A DNA stretch of 64,000 nucleotides from Chitinophaga hostae (GTDB taxonomy: Bacteria > Bacteroidota > Bacteroidia > Chitinophagales > Chitinophagaceae). The DNA lies in contig NZ_JAGTXB010000005.1 in the NCBI RefSeq assembly GCF_018224885.1, positions 372,001 through 436,000 on the forward strand, in the 5' to 3' direction. The translations under genes were made by a program, and so were the position numbers. The notes beneath the pieces were generated by a model. It was not told where the DNA came from. It did not search any database and saw only the letters and a list, made by a program, of their open reading frames with translations. Shown piece by piece: positions 41,751 to 50,149 of the stretch. The stretch's first letter is position 1. Each line of letters opens with the position of its first letter.

Positions 41751-42539
41751 ATGAAATATCAAAAATTACCGGTCTTTTTTCTGTATTTATTCTTTGCATG
41801 CGCCGCATGTAACAAGGACGAAATCATAGCAGAGAAAGCGGTACATGTAGTGATCAACGGATACAACGGGAGTGATGATAAGCTGCAGGTGAATATAGAT
41901 ACCACCCGGTATGAGGAAACCTCGTCAAATGCAAAATCTTTGCTTCAGCCAGCCTCCCTGGTGGGTTTTAATGCGGTGTATACTTACCGGCCCGGATCAG
42001 GTGAGCAGGTATTGACCATAAAAAATCCTTTAACTGACAGTATCGTGTACAGTAGTCCTTTACCGGCTTCCGGCACAAAAATGCTGATTAATTTTCTTTA
42101 CATCGACGGGAAGATCCAGGAACTGCATCCGCCGGCAGCAAATGCATCTACCAACAAACTTGGATTTTATGTACGATACCAGGGCAATGAAGCGCCCTTT
42201 GATATTTCCTTATACAGGAGAGATGCGGCTACCGGTATGGAGTATCGTCACTACCTGGCAAAAAATGTACGCCCCGGAAACTGGATCTACATCGACTATG
42301 TGCCCGTAGAAAACTTCATCAACAAAAATGATGTAAATAATTCCACCGTTTATTTTACTAAAGCGGGTACGGTTGATCAATGGGCTTTCCTGGATGATGA
42401 AACGCAGAGCAAATTATCTGTACAGGGTTTGGGTTTTCCAAAGGAAGATGAAAAAGGATTGGTGCAGCCATATTTTATTATTCCCAGGGGTTGGGAGCTG
42501 GGATTTTCCCGCTTGTTTTTTTACCCGGATAAGAAATGA
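41751..42539 (+). CDS. Lipoprotein of the TonB receptor operon (second)
   Basis: 262 residues from ATG 41751 (MKYQKLPVFFLYLFFACAAC); an ATG at 41739 is four codons upstream. The lipobox is ACAAC|NKDE. The mature part (VHVVINGYNGSDDKLQVNID) parallels the previous lipoprotein (VTIRGYNASNEALEVKLD), indicating a tandem duplication with strong divergence. It ends the operon before a terminator at 42693. Confidence 0.85.
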   Translation: MKYQKLPVFFLYLFFACAACNKDEIIAEKAVHVVINGYNGSDDKLQVNIDTTRYEETSSNAKSLLQPASLVGFNAVYTYRPGSGEQVLTIKNPLTDSIVYSSPLPASGTKMLINFLYIDGKIQELHPPAANASTNKLGFYVRYQGNEAPFDISLYRRDAATGMEYRHYLAKNVRPGNWIYIDYVPVENFINKNDVNNSTVYFTKAGTVDQWAFLDDETQSKLSVQGLGFPKEDEKGLVQPYFIIPRGWELGFSRLFFYPDKK

Positions 42540-42570
42540 TAAAATGATGGTGAACACAACTGACAACGCT

Positions 42571-42602
42571 CCACCCGGGGGCATTCCGTTGCTCCCGGGT
42601 GG
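42571..42602 (+). terminator. GC-rich hairpin after the second lipoprotein gene
   Basis: CCACCCGGG pairs with CCCGGGTGG around a 14-base loop (GGCATTCCGTTGCT). No U tract follows; it may stabilise the mRNA end rather than terminate. Confidence 0.45.
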
Positions 42603-42692
42603 CTAAGGAAAACCGATTTAGCGACCTGTCCTGGCTGGAGGCGGTACCATCATAGGTAAAATTTTTGCATAAATCGCTTAAATGCTACCACA

Positions 42693-42729
42693 AAATATGC
42701 GGAAGCCATTGTACCTTCCGCATATTTTT
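42693..42729 (+). terminator. Rho-independent terminator of the receptor operon
   Basis: AAATATGCGGAAG pairs perfectly with CTTCCGCATATTT around a nine-base loop and is followed by TTG. It separates the receptor operon from the GH31 gene, which therefore needs its own promoter. Confidence 0.75.
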
Positions 42730-42810
42730 GAACAATGAGTGGCCCCTTGATTTTAGTCCCCTTTCGGGTAAACGGTGGGGATGGTGGTCCATTTAATTCC
42801 CGTATAATTT

Positions 42811-44970
42811 ATGAAGACAACGTTTATTTTTTTCCTGTGCTGCATTTTTTGGGCATCTTCTTCACAGGCGCAGCCCGTACCCCTGAAGTGGGAACCCGTG
42901 GCGCCAGGTATCTGGAAAGCGACCATCGGACAACCTGATAAAGTGGATTTACTCGGAACGGCAGGAGGCAGCCCCCGGCAAGAGGCATTGCAAAAACTCG
43001 GGGAACGGACATTCCCGCTGCAGCCGGCCGGCTGTAATGCGGAAATCAGGGATGGAAAAGTTTATCTGCGTTTTCCCCTGCAGGAAGAAGAGCAGCTGTT
43101 TGGTCTGGGCCTGCAGTTTAAAACGGTGAACCGCAGGGGCCAGGTGCTGAACCTGCACATGGATCACTATGGAGGCAATGATAATGGTCGTTCGCATGCC
43201 CCGGTTCCTTTTTATGTGTCCAGCAAAGGTTACGGCGTGCTGGTAAACAGCGCCCGGTATATCACGGTGTATGCAGGAACCGGTGTACGGGTAAACAGTG
43301 AACATCCTCCCAAAGTGTACGACCGGAATAAAGATGCTGACTGGAGTGCACAGCCCTATTCTGATGTGGTGGAAATGCTGGTGCCGGCAACCGGCACAGA
43401 GGTATATGTGTTTGCCGGTAATTCCCCGATGGAAGCCGTGCAACGCTATAACCTGTTCAATGGCGGTGGTGCGCTTCCTCCCAAATGGGGCCTTGGCTTT
43501 ACGCACCGCATGCCTACGTTGTCTACCGCCGACCAGGTGAAAGCGGAAGCCGGGGCATTTAAGGAACACGGCTTTCCACTGGATTTTATCGGGCTGGAGC
43601 CAGGTTGGCAAACTAAAGCTTATCCCTGTTCCTTTGAGTGGGACAAAACAAGATTTCCGGATCCCGCAGGTTTTGTAAAAGAAATGCAGGCAAAAGGTAT
43701 TCGTTTGAACCTTTGGCTGAATCCCTATTTATCACCCGCTTCATCGCTGTACGAATCAGCAAAACCATTGTCAGGTTCTCATACGGTGTGGAATGGACTG
43801 GTGCCGGATCTTACCATGCAACCCGCGCAGAATTTATACAAACAACTTTTCAAAAAGCAGCATATTGACATCGGCGTTTCAGGATATAAAATTGATGAAG
43901 TGGATGGATTTGATGACTGGTTATGGCCGGATGTAGCCAGCTTCCCATCAGGCACAAGCGCTGAGCAGATGCGTCAGTTGTATGGCGTAATGATGCAGCG
44001 GGCCACCACAGCATGGTTCAGGGAGAAGGGAGTACGCACCTATGGATTGGTACGCGCGTCTAATGCCGGGGCATCGTCCTTTCCATATGTTATCTACAAC
44101 GACTATTACAACCATCGCGATTTTATTACCGCCATGTGTAACAGCAGTTTTATCGGGGTGCTCTGGACACCGGAAGTAAGAGCCTCCAAAACAGCGGAAG
44201 AATGGTTGCGTCGTATGCAGTCGGCCTGCTTTTCACCCATGGCCATGCTCAATGCCTGGGCGGATGGCACCAAGCCGTGGAGTTTCCCGGAAGTGGAAAA
44301 ACAGGTGAAAGATGTAGCGTTGTTGAGAATGCAATTGTTTCCTTATCTCTACACGACCTTCTCCCAATATTACCTGGAAGGTAAGCCGCCCGTTAGAGCC
44401 ATGAACCTGGTAGAAGGGTTCTCTTTTCAGCAACAGTCCGAAAAAACAGCACTGGATGGAACCAATAACCCTTATCAGTTGGCGCTGCGCGCCGATGTAA
44501 AAGACCAGTTTATGCTGGGAGATGACCTGCTGGTAGCACCGATGTTTGCCGGCGAAACAGAAAGAAAAGTTATTTTACCCCGGGGTAAATGGTACGATTT
44601 CTACACCGGCGAATATGTTGGAAGCGGCGATGTGATTATTGCGAAGCCAGGTCTGGATAAAATACCATTGTATGTAAAAGATGGCGGCATTATCCCGATG
44701 ATACCACCGGTATTGCATACACCGGCGCCTGGCGAGCAGCTTGCACTGGAGCTGCGTCATTATGGTGAAGCCGAAAGTACTTCCCTGGTGTATGACGACG
44801 ACGGCGAGTCGTATGGCTATGAGCAGGGAAAATATATGCAGTACCGGGTGGCTGCGAAAAAGGATAAGCACGGGAAGTGGCAGGGGCAGGTGGTTACAGA
44901 GAATAAGCCTGGATTAAAACCGGCGTATAAGGATATTAAGTGGAGATTTATGACGCAGGAACAAAAATAA
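42811..44970 (+). CDS. Secreted GH31 family glycosidase (alpha-glucosidase/alpha-xylosidase type)
   Basis: 719 residues with a signal peptide (MKTTFIFFLCCIFWASSSQA). N-terminal beta-sandwich (about 25-220), TIM barrel (about 225-560) and C-terminal beta domains. The nucleophile Asp is in GYKIDEVDGFDDW (about 353-365) and the acid/base Asp in YVIYNDYYNHRDF. Other signatures are PPKWGLGF and WLNPYLSP. GH31 enzymes remove alpha-linked glucose or xylose from oligosaccharides; the exact linkage cannot be read here. Its placement after the receptor operon suggests it processes the same nutrient. Confidence 0.9.
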   Translation: MKTTFIFFLCCIFWASSSQAQPVPLKWEPVAPGIWKATIGQPDKVDLLGTAGGSPRQEALQKLGERTFPLQPAGCNAEIRDGKVYLRFPLQEEEQLFGLGLQFKTVNRRGQVLNLHMDHYGGNDNGRSHAPVPFYVSSKGYGVLVNSARYITVYAGTGVRVNSEHPPKVYDRNKDADWSAQPYSDVVEMLVPATGTEVYVFAGNSPMEAVQRYNLFNGGGALPPKWGLGFTHRMPTLSTADQVKAEAGAFKEHGFPLDFIGLEPGWQTKAYPCSFEWDKTRFPDPAGFVKEMQAKGIRLNLWLNPYLSPASSLYESAKPLSGSHTVWNGLVPDLTMQPAQNLYKQLFKKQHIDIGVSGYKIDEVDGFDDWLWPDVASFPSGTSAEQMRQLYGVMMQRATTAWFREKGVRTYGLVRASNAGASSFPYVIYNDYYNHRDFITAMCNSSFIGVLWTPEVRASKTAEEWLRRMQSACFSPMAMLNAWADGTKPWSFPEVEKQVKDVALLRMQLFPYLYTTFSQYYLEGKPPVRAMNLVEGFSFQQQSEKTALDGTNNPYQLALRADVKDQFMLGDDLLVAPMFAGETERKVILPRGKWYDFYTGEYVGSGDVIIAKPGLDKIPLYVKDGGIIPMIPPVLHTPAPGEQLALELRHYGEAESTSLVYDDDGESYGYEQGKYMQYRVAAKKDKHGKWQGQVVTENKPGLKPAYKDIKWRFMTQEQK

Positions 44971-44998
44971 GGTATCTTACCTGTTACATTATAAAAGC

Positions 44999-45031
44999 CG
45001 GAAGAGAGGGAGTTCAACTCCCTCTCTTCCG
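44999..45031 (+). terminator. Perfect 16-bp stem terminator after GH31 gene
   Basis: CGGAAGAGAGGGAGTT is followed after one base by its exact reverse complement AACTCCCTCTCTTCCG. It lies 29 bp after the stop codon. The downstream tail is only weakly T-rich. Confidence 0.65.
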
Positions 45032-45063
45032 TTATATGAATATCTATGCGGAATGTAATAGAC

Positions 45064-45094
45064 AAAAAAAAGGCCGCAGATAGATATCTGCGGC
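45064..45094 (-). terminator. Intrinsic terminator on the minus strand without an obvious gene
   Basis: A ten-base-pair GC-rich stem with a two-base spacer in its centre is followed on the minus strand by eight T residues. It is one of the strongest terminator signatures in the window. Confidence 0.75.
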
Positions 45095-45195
45095 AACGAA
45101 GGTATGAACCAATGGTTACCTGAGTGTCCATAATATAATCCCGATATGCCCAGTTGTAAGTTAATGTGTCAATCGTGAAACATCTTGCGATGATC
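45064..45195 (-). ncRNA. Candidate small RNA ending at a minus-strand terminator
   Basis: On the minus strand GCCGCAGATA-TC-TATCTGCGGC (45094-45073) is followed by CC and T8, a near-ideal intrinsic terminator, but no gene on that strand leads into it. A perfect minus-strand -7 box TAGCTTTG lies at 45207-45200, which would give a transcript of about 130 bases. No -33 match at standard spacing and no convincing ORF are seen. The terminator itself is well supported; the RNA is inferred. Confidence 0.35.
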
Positions 45196-45635
45196 GTTGC
45201 AAAGCTAACAGGAATGTCATTCGTACAGGGCATACAATTGTTTCCAATTAGAGGCAAAAATGTGTAGGCCTACAGCCTCGACATTGGGTACATGTAAAAC
45301 TGGAAAAAATTACCCCTAAAAAAGAGATAGTATTACCCCGTTTCATTTCCAGGATTTTTTATTTTTACGGCGAGCATTGATTGTCACTATTACAATAATA
45401 TAACAAGAGCATCTAACAGAGCAAACCTGTCCTTTGACACAAACCGGGAATCGAGTGGCTATGGCTGTTTGCCTGCATGTATAGGCAAGCAGCAGCGGCC
45501 GAATAATTACTCGCTGTAAAGTCCCCGTGGATCTCTTATCTATGGGAGTTGGTTTTTGTACAGCTGAAGCGGCTGTTTTCTTTATGCGCGCAATCGGGAT
45601 ACAAGCACATTTATACGAAAACGGGAGATGACCGC
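45095..45635. other. Intergenic region upstream of the AraC-type regulator
   Basis: 541 bp without a credible protein gene. A minus-strand -7 box is at 45200-45207. The frame open from 45549 on the plus strand has an N-terminus unlike the regulator family, so I place the gene start at 45636. Nothing else is recognised. Confidence 0.4.
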
Positions 45636-46421
45636 ATGAGGAAAAGAAAATTATTAATTGTGGAGAACGGCGATGATGCTGCTCCGGATGTTAGCGCCTG
45701 GATGGATCAGACGTACCAGGTACAGAAGGCATACAGTTGTATGGAGGCAAGCGACATGGCGGTGAAAGATGAGCCAGACCTGATCATTGGCAATGCTGCC
45801 ATTTGCAACGCCGGGGCAGACAGCTTTTGCAGGAAGATAAAAACGGATGAAAGAATCTGGCATATTCCACTGATTATATTGGCTGGTAATGTATCTGAAC
45901 AACGACAGGCGGAAATATTGAAGAGCGGAGCGGACTTATGCCTCGCTGCCGGTAGTTATAGCGGAGAACTGTTGTTGTCTTATATCCACAATATGTTGTC
46001 GCTGAAAGAAGCGCTGCGCAGGCGTTATGGCAAACGGATCTTTGCCGGTCCTCCGGACAGGTCAGTAATTGTAGCAGATACTTCTTTTATACGGGAGTTG
46101 ATCCAGGTAATCGGGGAAAAGATGCAGGATCCCGATTTTAGTGTGGAGATGCTTGCTGCAGAGATGAAGCTAAGTAAATCGCAGCTATACCGCAGGTTCT
46201 CTGAAGGAACAAAATTATCGGTGGGGGAGTTTATCCGCGGTTTGCGTTTGCAGAAGGCTGCCGTATTATTGTTGTACTCCGGAAAGAATGTGTCGGAAGT
46301 GGCGTACGAGGTTGGGTTCCGCGAGCGGAAGCATTTCAGCAGGGAGTTTAAACGTCTTTTTGGTAAATCTCCTGTTGAATTTGCGACCGATGTGCCCCCT
46401 GGTGGTAATACCATTTCCTGA
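45636..46421 (+). CDS. AraC-type response regulator with degenerate receiver domain
   Basis: 261 residues from ATG 45636 (MRKRKLLIVENGDDAAPDVS), which aligns with the start of its paralogue at 46456-47256. The receiver (about 4-120) has lost the phosphorylation site: the paralogue's Asp53 is Asn53 (DLIIGNAAIC against DLIITDVEMP), Thr83 is Ala83 and Lys105 is Ala105. The C-terminal AraC domain (about 155-250, MKLSKSQLYRRFSEGTKLSV, VAYEVGFRERKHFSREFKRL) is intact. It therefore should bind DNA without phosphoryl control. It converges with the canonical paralogue. Confidence 0.88.
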   Translation: MRKRKLLIVENGDDAAPDVSAWMDQTYQVQKAYSCMEASDMAVKDEPDLIIGNAAICNAGADSFCRKIKTDERIWHIPLIILAGNVSEQRQAEILKSGADLCLAAGSYSGELLLSYIHNMLSLKEALRRRYGKRIFAGPPDRSVIVADTSFIRELIQVIGEKMQDPDFSVEMLAAEMKLSKSQLYRRFSEGTKLSVGEFIRGLRLQKAAVLLLYSGKNVSEVAYEVGFRERKHFSREFKRLFGKSPVEFATDVPPGGNTIS

Positions 46422-46455
46422 CAGGCATTATATTTATGCTGATACTTGTATGTTC

Positions 46456-47256
46456 TTATAAGAGAATCTCAAAATTCACCGGTGTATGTGTGTTATTTTT
46501 TACACCGGCTACGTATTCCGATGGTGATTTGCCAAAACGCTTTTTAAATTCCTTGCTGAAATATTTTCGTTCGCTGAAGCCTACTTCCCAGGCAATGGTG
46601 GTGATATTGCCTTTTTCCTGCGACAACAGCATGGCGGCCTTTTTGAGGCGCATGGATTTGATCAGTTGTCCCGGGGAAATAGTGGTGGAGGCATTGAATT
46701 TTTTATAGAAGGCTGCTTTGCTCATGCCCATGTCGCGGGCCAGGCCTGTGATATTAAAGTTCACTTTTCCGAGTCGTGCTTCTATGACCTTCATTACCTC
46801 TTCAATAAAATTTTGCTCTACAGAGCCTACTTCAATTGCCAGCGGCTCCAGGAATATTTTGCGGCTGTAGGAGCGACGCAACATCTCGCGTAGTCTTAAC
46901 AGGTTGGATATATAGTTGCGCAATACCTGTATATTAAAGGGTTTGGTAAGATAAATATCCGCGCCGCTTTCCAGTCCTTTTGCCTGTTGCTCCTGTGTAT
47001 CGCCGGCCGTAACCATGATTACCGGGATGTGGCTGGTGCGTTCATCTGTTTTCAGTTGACGGCATAGTTCCAGGCCGCACATTTGAGGCATCTCCACATC
47101 GGTAATGATAAGGTCCGGTTGCTCCCGGAGGGCAGTTTCCCATCCTACAGCTCCTGTAGCCGATTCAAATACCTTGTAGCAGGTTTCCAGCTGTTTTCTG
47201 ATGAGTGTCCTTATCTCATCACAATCTTCAACGATCAGAATTTTATTATCTCTCAT
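46456..47256 (-). CDS. AraC-type response regulator with canonical receiver
   Basis: 266 residues from ATG 47256 (MRDNKILIVEDCDEIRTLIR). Receiver with acidic pair Glu10/Asp11, phospho-acceptor Asp53 (DLIITDVEMPQM), Thr83 (VIMVTAGD) and Lys105 (IYLTKPFN); AraC domain about 165-255 (MGMSKAAFYKKFNASTTISP, IAWEVGFSERKYFSKEFKKR). Its architecture equals the output half of Bacteroidota hybrid two-component systems. No kinase is adjacent; a free-standing Hpt protein is encoded 725 bp away and could feed it. Confidence 0.92.
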   Translation of the reverse strand: MRDNKILIVEDCDEIRTLIRKQLETCYKVFESATGAVGWETALREQPDLIITDVEMPQMCGLELCRQLKTDERTSHIPVIMVTAGDTQEQQAKGLESGADIYLTKPFNIQVLRNYISNLLRLREMLRRSYSRKIFLEPLAIEVGSVEQNFIEEVMKVIEARLGKVNFNITGLARDMGMSKAAFYKKFNASTTISPGQLIKSMRLKKAAMLLSQEKGNITTIAWEVGFSERKYFSKEFKKRFGKSPSEYVAGVKNNTHTPVNFEILL

Positions 47257-47980
47257 GTAGGTAGGTTTAATAGTCAACAGGTCTGTGATACTCCGAGCCT
47301 GTTTTTTGGCATACTCGTTTTATATCTTTCTTATAGCATGTTCATATGTATATACATAGTAATTTAAATTGATTTTCTTACATTTCATCAGGGATAAGTC
47401 CGAATGTTGATGGAAAATTGTTTATTCAGTGTTCGATGCTGCACAAAACAAAACAGATGCCAATGCGTGGTAACGGCTTTTGATGATTAATTGCCAAACT
47501 AACGGAAAAGCCTCCGCGGAGGTAAGGCATGGAAGGTAATTTGAGCACACAGGCAGGAGGGCCCGGGTATTGTTTAAACAGCGCCAGTAGCGGTGATTGC
47601 CATAGACTACAGGTTAACAAACAACCATCGATATCGGTATCAGCCTTGTCATTATAGGAATGATTTAAAGAAATATCAGTATGTTTGAAGGCAAATAAAG
47701 CATCAATGTTGGTCAATTTAGTGGAGGTCTTGCTGGCCTCTCTTCCGGGTAGCCGTTGACTGCTTAAAACTTTTTACTCCCCACATTGATGACTTCGATA
47801 GCAGGTTCTTTTCCCTCACATCCCCGGAGCCCTGCAATTTAGACGTTTATACGGCAGGCGTGAAGGAATGTTAGCCCAGGCTTCCAAAAATGCCATTAAA
47901 ACGAGGCAATTCTTGCCCTTCCGGCAGCAAAACGTTCTATATTTTTGAAGCAGTAGGTTACAACTGAAATATACAGATGA
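47257..47980. other. 724-bp intergenic region between divergent genes
   Basis: No credible gene. It contains a 14-bp palindrome TATGTATATACATA (47345-47358) upstream of the AraC-type regulator and the second copy of a 31-bp hairpin element (47723-47753). A 96-codon minus-strand frame (47426-47716) has only a TTG start and resembles no protein I know. Confidence 0.4.
47723..47753 (+). repeat. 31-bp hairpin element ending CTTCCGGGTAGC, copy 2
   Basis: GGAGG ... CCTC followed by TCTTCCGGGTAGC, the same length as the copy at 37389-37419 and identical over the last 12 bases. Found in an intergenic region, so it may be a dispersed structured element. Confidence 0.45.
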
Positions 47981-48355
47981 ATGAAACATTTTAGCGTAAT
48001 GACAGGCCGCAACGTGGAGCCAATTGACATCAGCATTTTAATGGCATACATAGGCAGTAGTGATGATCTTGATCCATTGATCCTGGAAGTACTGGAACTA
48101 ATGCTAAGCGATACGGTGCTGGCATGGAATCAACTGATCGCGGCGGATCCTGTGCATGATCAGCGGTTGATACACAGCGTAAGTCATCGGATGCTGGGCA
48201 TTGCAAGATATGCCGGTTTGTTAAGCCTCGAACAAGCCGCTATTGCAATAGCCCGTCAGGATGAGTACCAGCTTGGGTTCCCTAAATTCCTTATTGAGCT
48301 TGGGCATGCCATTACGGCCATCCAGCTAACGATCACCCATCTACGAAACACATAA
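47981..48355 (+). CDS. Free-standing Hpt (histidine phosphotransfer) domain protein
   Basis: 124 residues, all helical. The Hpt signature is LIHSVSHRMLGIARYAGL, with phospho-accepting His69 in the H-x-x-L/K-G pattern. The segment before it (LILEVLELMLSDTVLAWNQL) matches the second helix of the bundle. Such proteins pass phosphoryl groups between hybrid kinases and response regulators. It may serve the canonical AraC-type response regulator nearby; the receiver-degenerate paralogue cannot be its partner in phosphotransfer. ATG codons at 47981 and 47999 are possible. Confidence 0.78.
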   Translation: MKHFSVMTGRNVEPIDISILMAYIGSSDDLDPLILEVLELMLSDTVLAWNQLIAADPVHDQRLIHSVSHRMLGIARYAGLLSLEQAAIAIARQDEYQLGFPKFLIELGHAITAIQLTITHLRNT

Positions 48356-48383
48356 CCCGGTGGCGGCTGGCATGCATTTATAG

Positions 48384-48419
48384 AACATACAAAGGGGGCT
48401 TGTTGCCCCTTTGTATGTT
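48384..48419. terminator. Bidirectional terminator between Hpt and flavohemoprotein genes
   Basis: AACATACAAAGGGG pairs perfectly with CCCCTTTGTATGTT around an eight-base loop, with TTT after it on the plus side. It lies between two converging genes. Confidence 0.75.
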
Positions 48420-48426
48420 TCATCGG

Positions 48427-49626
48427 CTAGTTGTTTAGCTGCAGCGAAGCTGGTCCGAATTCTTCAAAATGAATAGCCGTAGTATCCACCCCATTTTCTA
48501 CCAGGAAGCCATAATGTTTGGAAATAAAAGGCGCAGGTCCGCAGATGTAGTAGTCCGCGTCGGGTTGCAATACGGTTGTTTTGATTTCGGAGAGATCTAC
48601 CCGGCCGGTATGCTTTGTTGGTATTTCCGGCTGATCATAAAAAATATGATGGTTAAGATGGGAGTAGGCGCCGGCCAGTTCGTGCAGGCGGTCTTTAAAG
48701 GCATGTACTGCTTCGCTGCGACATCCATGTACCCAGGTGATAGGCGTGACCACCTGTTTGTTGAGGAGTGCTTCGAGCATGGCCATCAAAGGCGTTTGCC
48801 CTACACCGCCACTGATGAATACTTTAGGACGCGCCGTATTTTTATTCAACGTGAAGGTGCCCGCAGGCGCTGATAACTCCACCACGTCTCCTTCGCCGAT
48901 ATGATGATGAAGGCGGTTGGAGATCATACCATCCGGGTGACTGGCTCCTGTTTCCCTTTTAACTGAAATGCGGTAATAGGCGCCGTTAGGCGCGCAGGAA
49001 ATGCTGTACTGACGTGGTTGCAGGAGGTTTAGTTCCGGCAGGAACAGGCGCAGACTGATATATTGGCCGGGCACAAAATCCGCTACCGCTCCGCCATCGG
49101 CAGGGTAGAGGTAGAAGGAAGTGATTTCTGCCGATTCTTTTATTTTCTGTTTTACAAGGAAGGGTTTCCATCCGGTCCATCCTGCGTTTTTGCTCACCTG
49201 GGCGGCATAAAGATGTTGTTCATGGCCGCTCATGATAGCGGCCAGCTGTTGATAGGCTGCGGCCCAGGCATCCAGGAGTTCCGGTGTGGCGGCGTCTCCC
49301 AGCACTTCCGCAATGGAGGCCAGCAGATGTTTCCCGACAATAGCATAATGTTCCGGCCGGATATCCAGGCTGGTGTGCTTATGCCCGATGCTGTTTACTA
49401 CCGGCATCAGTACCGCCGGATTTTCGATGTGCTCAGCATAGGCCAGTACCGCCATGGCCAATGCCGTCTGTTGTTTGCCATTCTGCTGGTTTCCCATGTT
49501 GAAAACGTGTTTCAACTCCGGGTTATGCGTAAACATACGCTGATAGAAGTGGGTGGTCAGTAATACGCCATGCTCCCTGAGCACTGGTACCGTAGCTGTT
49601 ACCAGCTGTTTTTGTTCCGTTGTCAT
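48427..49626 (-). CDS. hmp: Flavohemoprotein (nitric oxide dioxygenase)
   Basis: 399 residues with the full Hmp architecture. Globin domain (about 1-140) with Tyr28 of helix B (HFYQRMF) and proximal His near 84 (GHKHTSLDIRPEHY); FAD domain (about 150-255) with QPRQYSIS; NAD domain (about 260-399) with SGGVGQTPLMAML and the C-terminal EEFGPA. It converts nitric oxide and oxygen to nitrate in the cytosol using NAD(P)H. An Rrf2-type repressor gene lies directly upstream, and an 11-4-11 palindrome precedes the start codon. Confidence 0.96.
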   Translation of the reverse strand: MTTEQKQLVTATVPVLREHGVLLTTHFYQRMFTHNPELKHVFNMGNQQNGKQQTALAMAVLAYAEHIENPAVLMPVVNSIGHKHTSLDIRPEHYAIVGKHLLASIAEVLGDAATPELLDAWAAAYQQLAAIMSGHEQHLYAAQVSKNAGWTGWKPFLVKQKIKESAEITSFYLYPADGGAVADFVPGQYISLRLFLPELNLLQPRQYSISCAPNGAYYRISVKRETGASHPDGMISNRLHHHIGEGDVVELSAPAGTFTLNKNTARPKVFISGGVGQTPLMAMLEALLNKQVVTPITWVHGCRSEAVHAFKDRLHELAGAYSHLNHHIFYDQPEIPTKHTGRVDLSEIKTTVLQPDADYYICGPAPFISKHYGFLVENGVDTTAIHFEEFGPASLQLNN

Positions 49627-49644
49627 CTTATATCATCTTTAAAT

Positions 49645-49670
49645 AATAGAGGACTTTTTTATCCTTTATT
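49645..49670. promoter_or_regulatory. Candidate NsrR-like operator upstream of hmp
   Basis: AATAGAGGACT-TTTT-TATCCTTTATT is an imperfect 11-4-11 inverted repeat, 19-44 bp before the hmp start. Its right half and spacer match the operator-like palindrome upstream of the Rrf2 gene (AATAAAGGATA against AATAAAAGATA on the opposite strand). Confidence 0.62.
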
Positions 49671-49683
49671 TTTGTAAAAAAAA

Positions 49684-50121
49684 CTATTTGTTGAGGGTAA
49701 ACTTTCCTTTAATCAGGCCCATATTGAACTTTCCGATAGTGGTATGATTCAGCATATGCGTGATCTGGTTCCTGACTTTCTTAAAATCTTCATGCAGGGG
49801 ACATGGATTGCTTTCTGAGCAATAGGTGAGTCCTAACCCGCAGCCGGTGAATATGTTATCGCCATCAACGGCCGTTACAATATTGGCCAGTGGCCGGTTC
49901 AGGGAGGCGGCATCAAAGTAAAACCCGCCATTAGGTCCTTTAACGGACTGGATCAGTCCTTCCCGGCTGAGTTTCTGCAAAATTTTGGCAAGAAAGGGTT
50001 CGGGAGAATTGATATGTTCGGCGATCTCTTTAATACCTACCCTGGAGCCTTCATGCGACCGCTGTGCGACGTAGAAAACTGCGCGCATGGCATATTCGCA
50101 AGTTTTGGAAAAGATAGCCAT
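49684..50121 (-). CDS. nsrR: Rrf2 family transcriptional regulator, NsrR-like
   Basis: 145 residues. Winged-helix N-terminus (FSKTCEYAMRAVFYVAQRS, INSPEPFLAKILQKLSREGL) and the iron-sulfur ligand set Cys94, Cys101, Cys107 (CGLGLTYCSESNPCPLH), spaced as in NsrR/IscR-type proteins. Such proteins lose DNA binding when nitric oxide attacks the cluster. Adjacency to hmp and the shared palindromes support a nitric oxide-responsive role. The gene symbol is assigned by analogy. Confidence 0.88.
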   Translation of the reverse strand: MAIFSKTCEYAMRAVFYVAQRSHEGSRVGIKEIAEHINSPEPFLAKILQKLSREGLIQSVKGPNGGFYFDAASLNRPLANIVTAVDGDNIFTGCGLGLTYCSESNPCPLHEDFKKVRNQITHMLNHTTIGKFNMGLIKGKFTLNK

Positions 50122-50149
50122 TTATCTGCCCGTGGATTTAATTACGGCA

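Noticed and set aside
44817..45257. 146-codon minus-strand frame at the end of GH31
   Set aside because: It overlaps the GH31 C-terminus and runs through a strong intrinsic terminator; the translation resembles no protein.
47426..47716. 96-codon minus-strand frame in the intergenic region
   Set aside because: Only a TTG start, atypical composition and no promoter or neighbour support.
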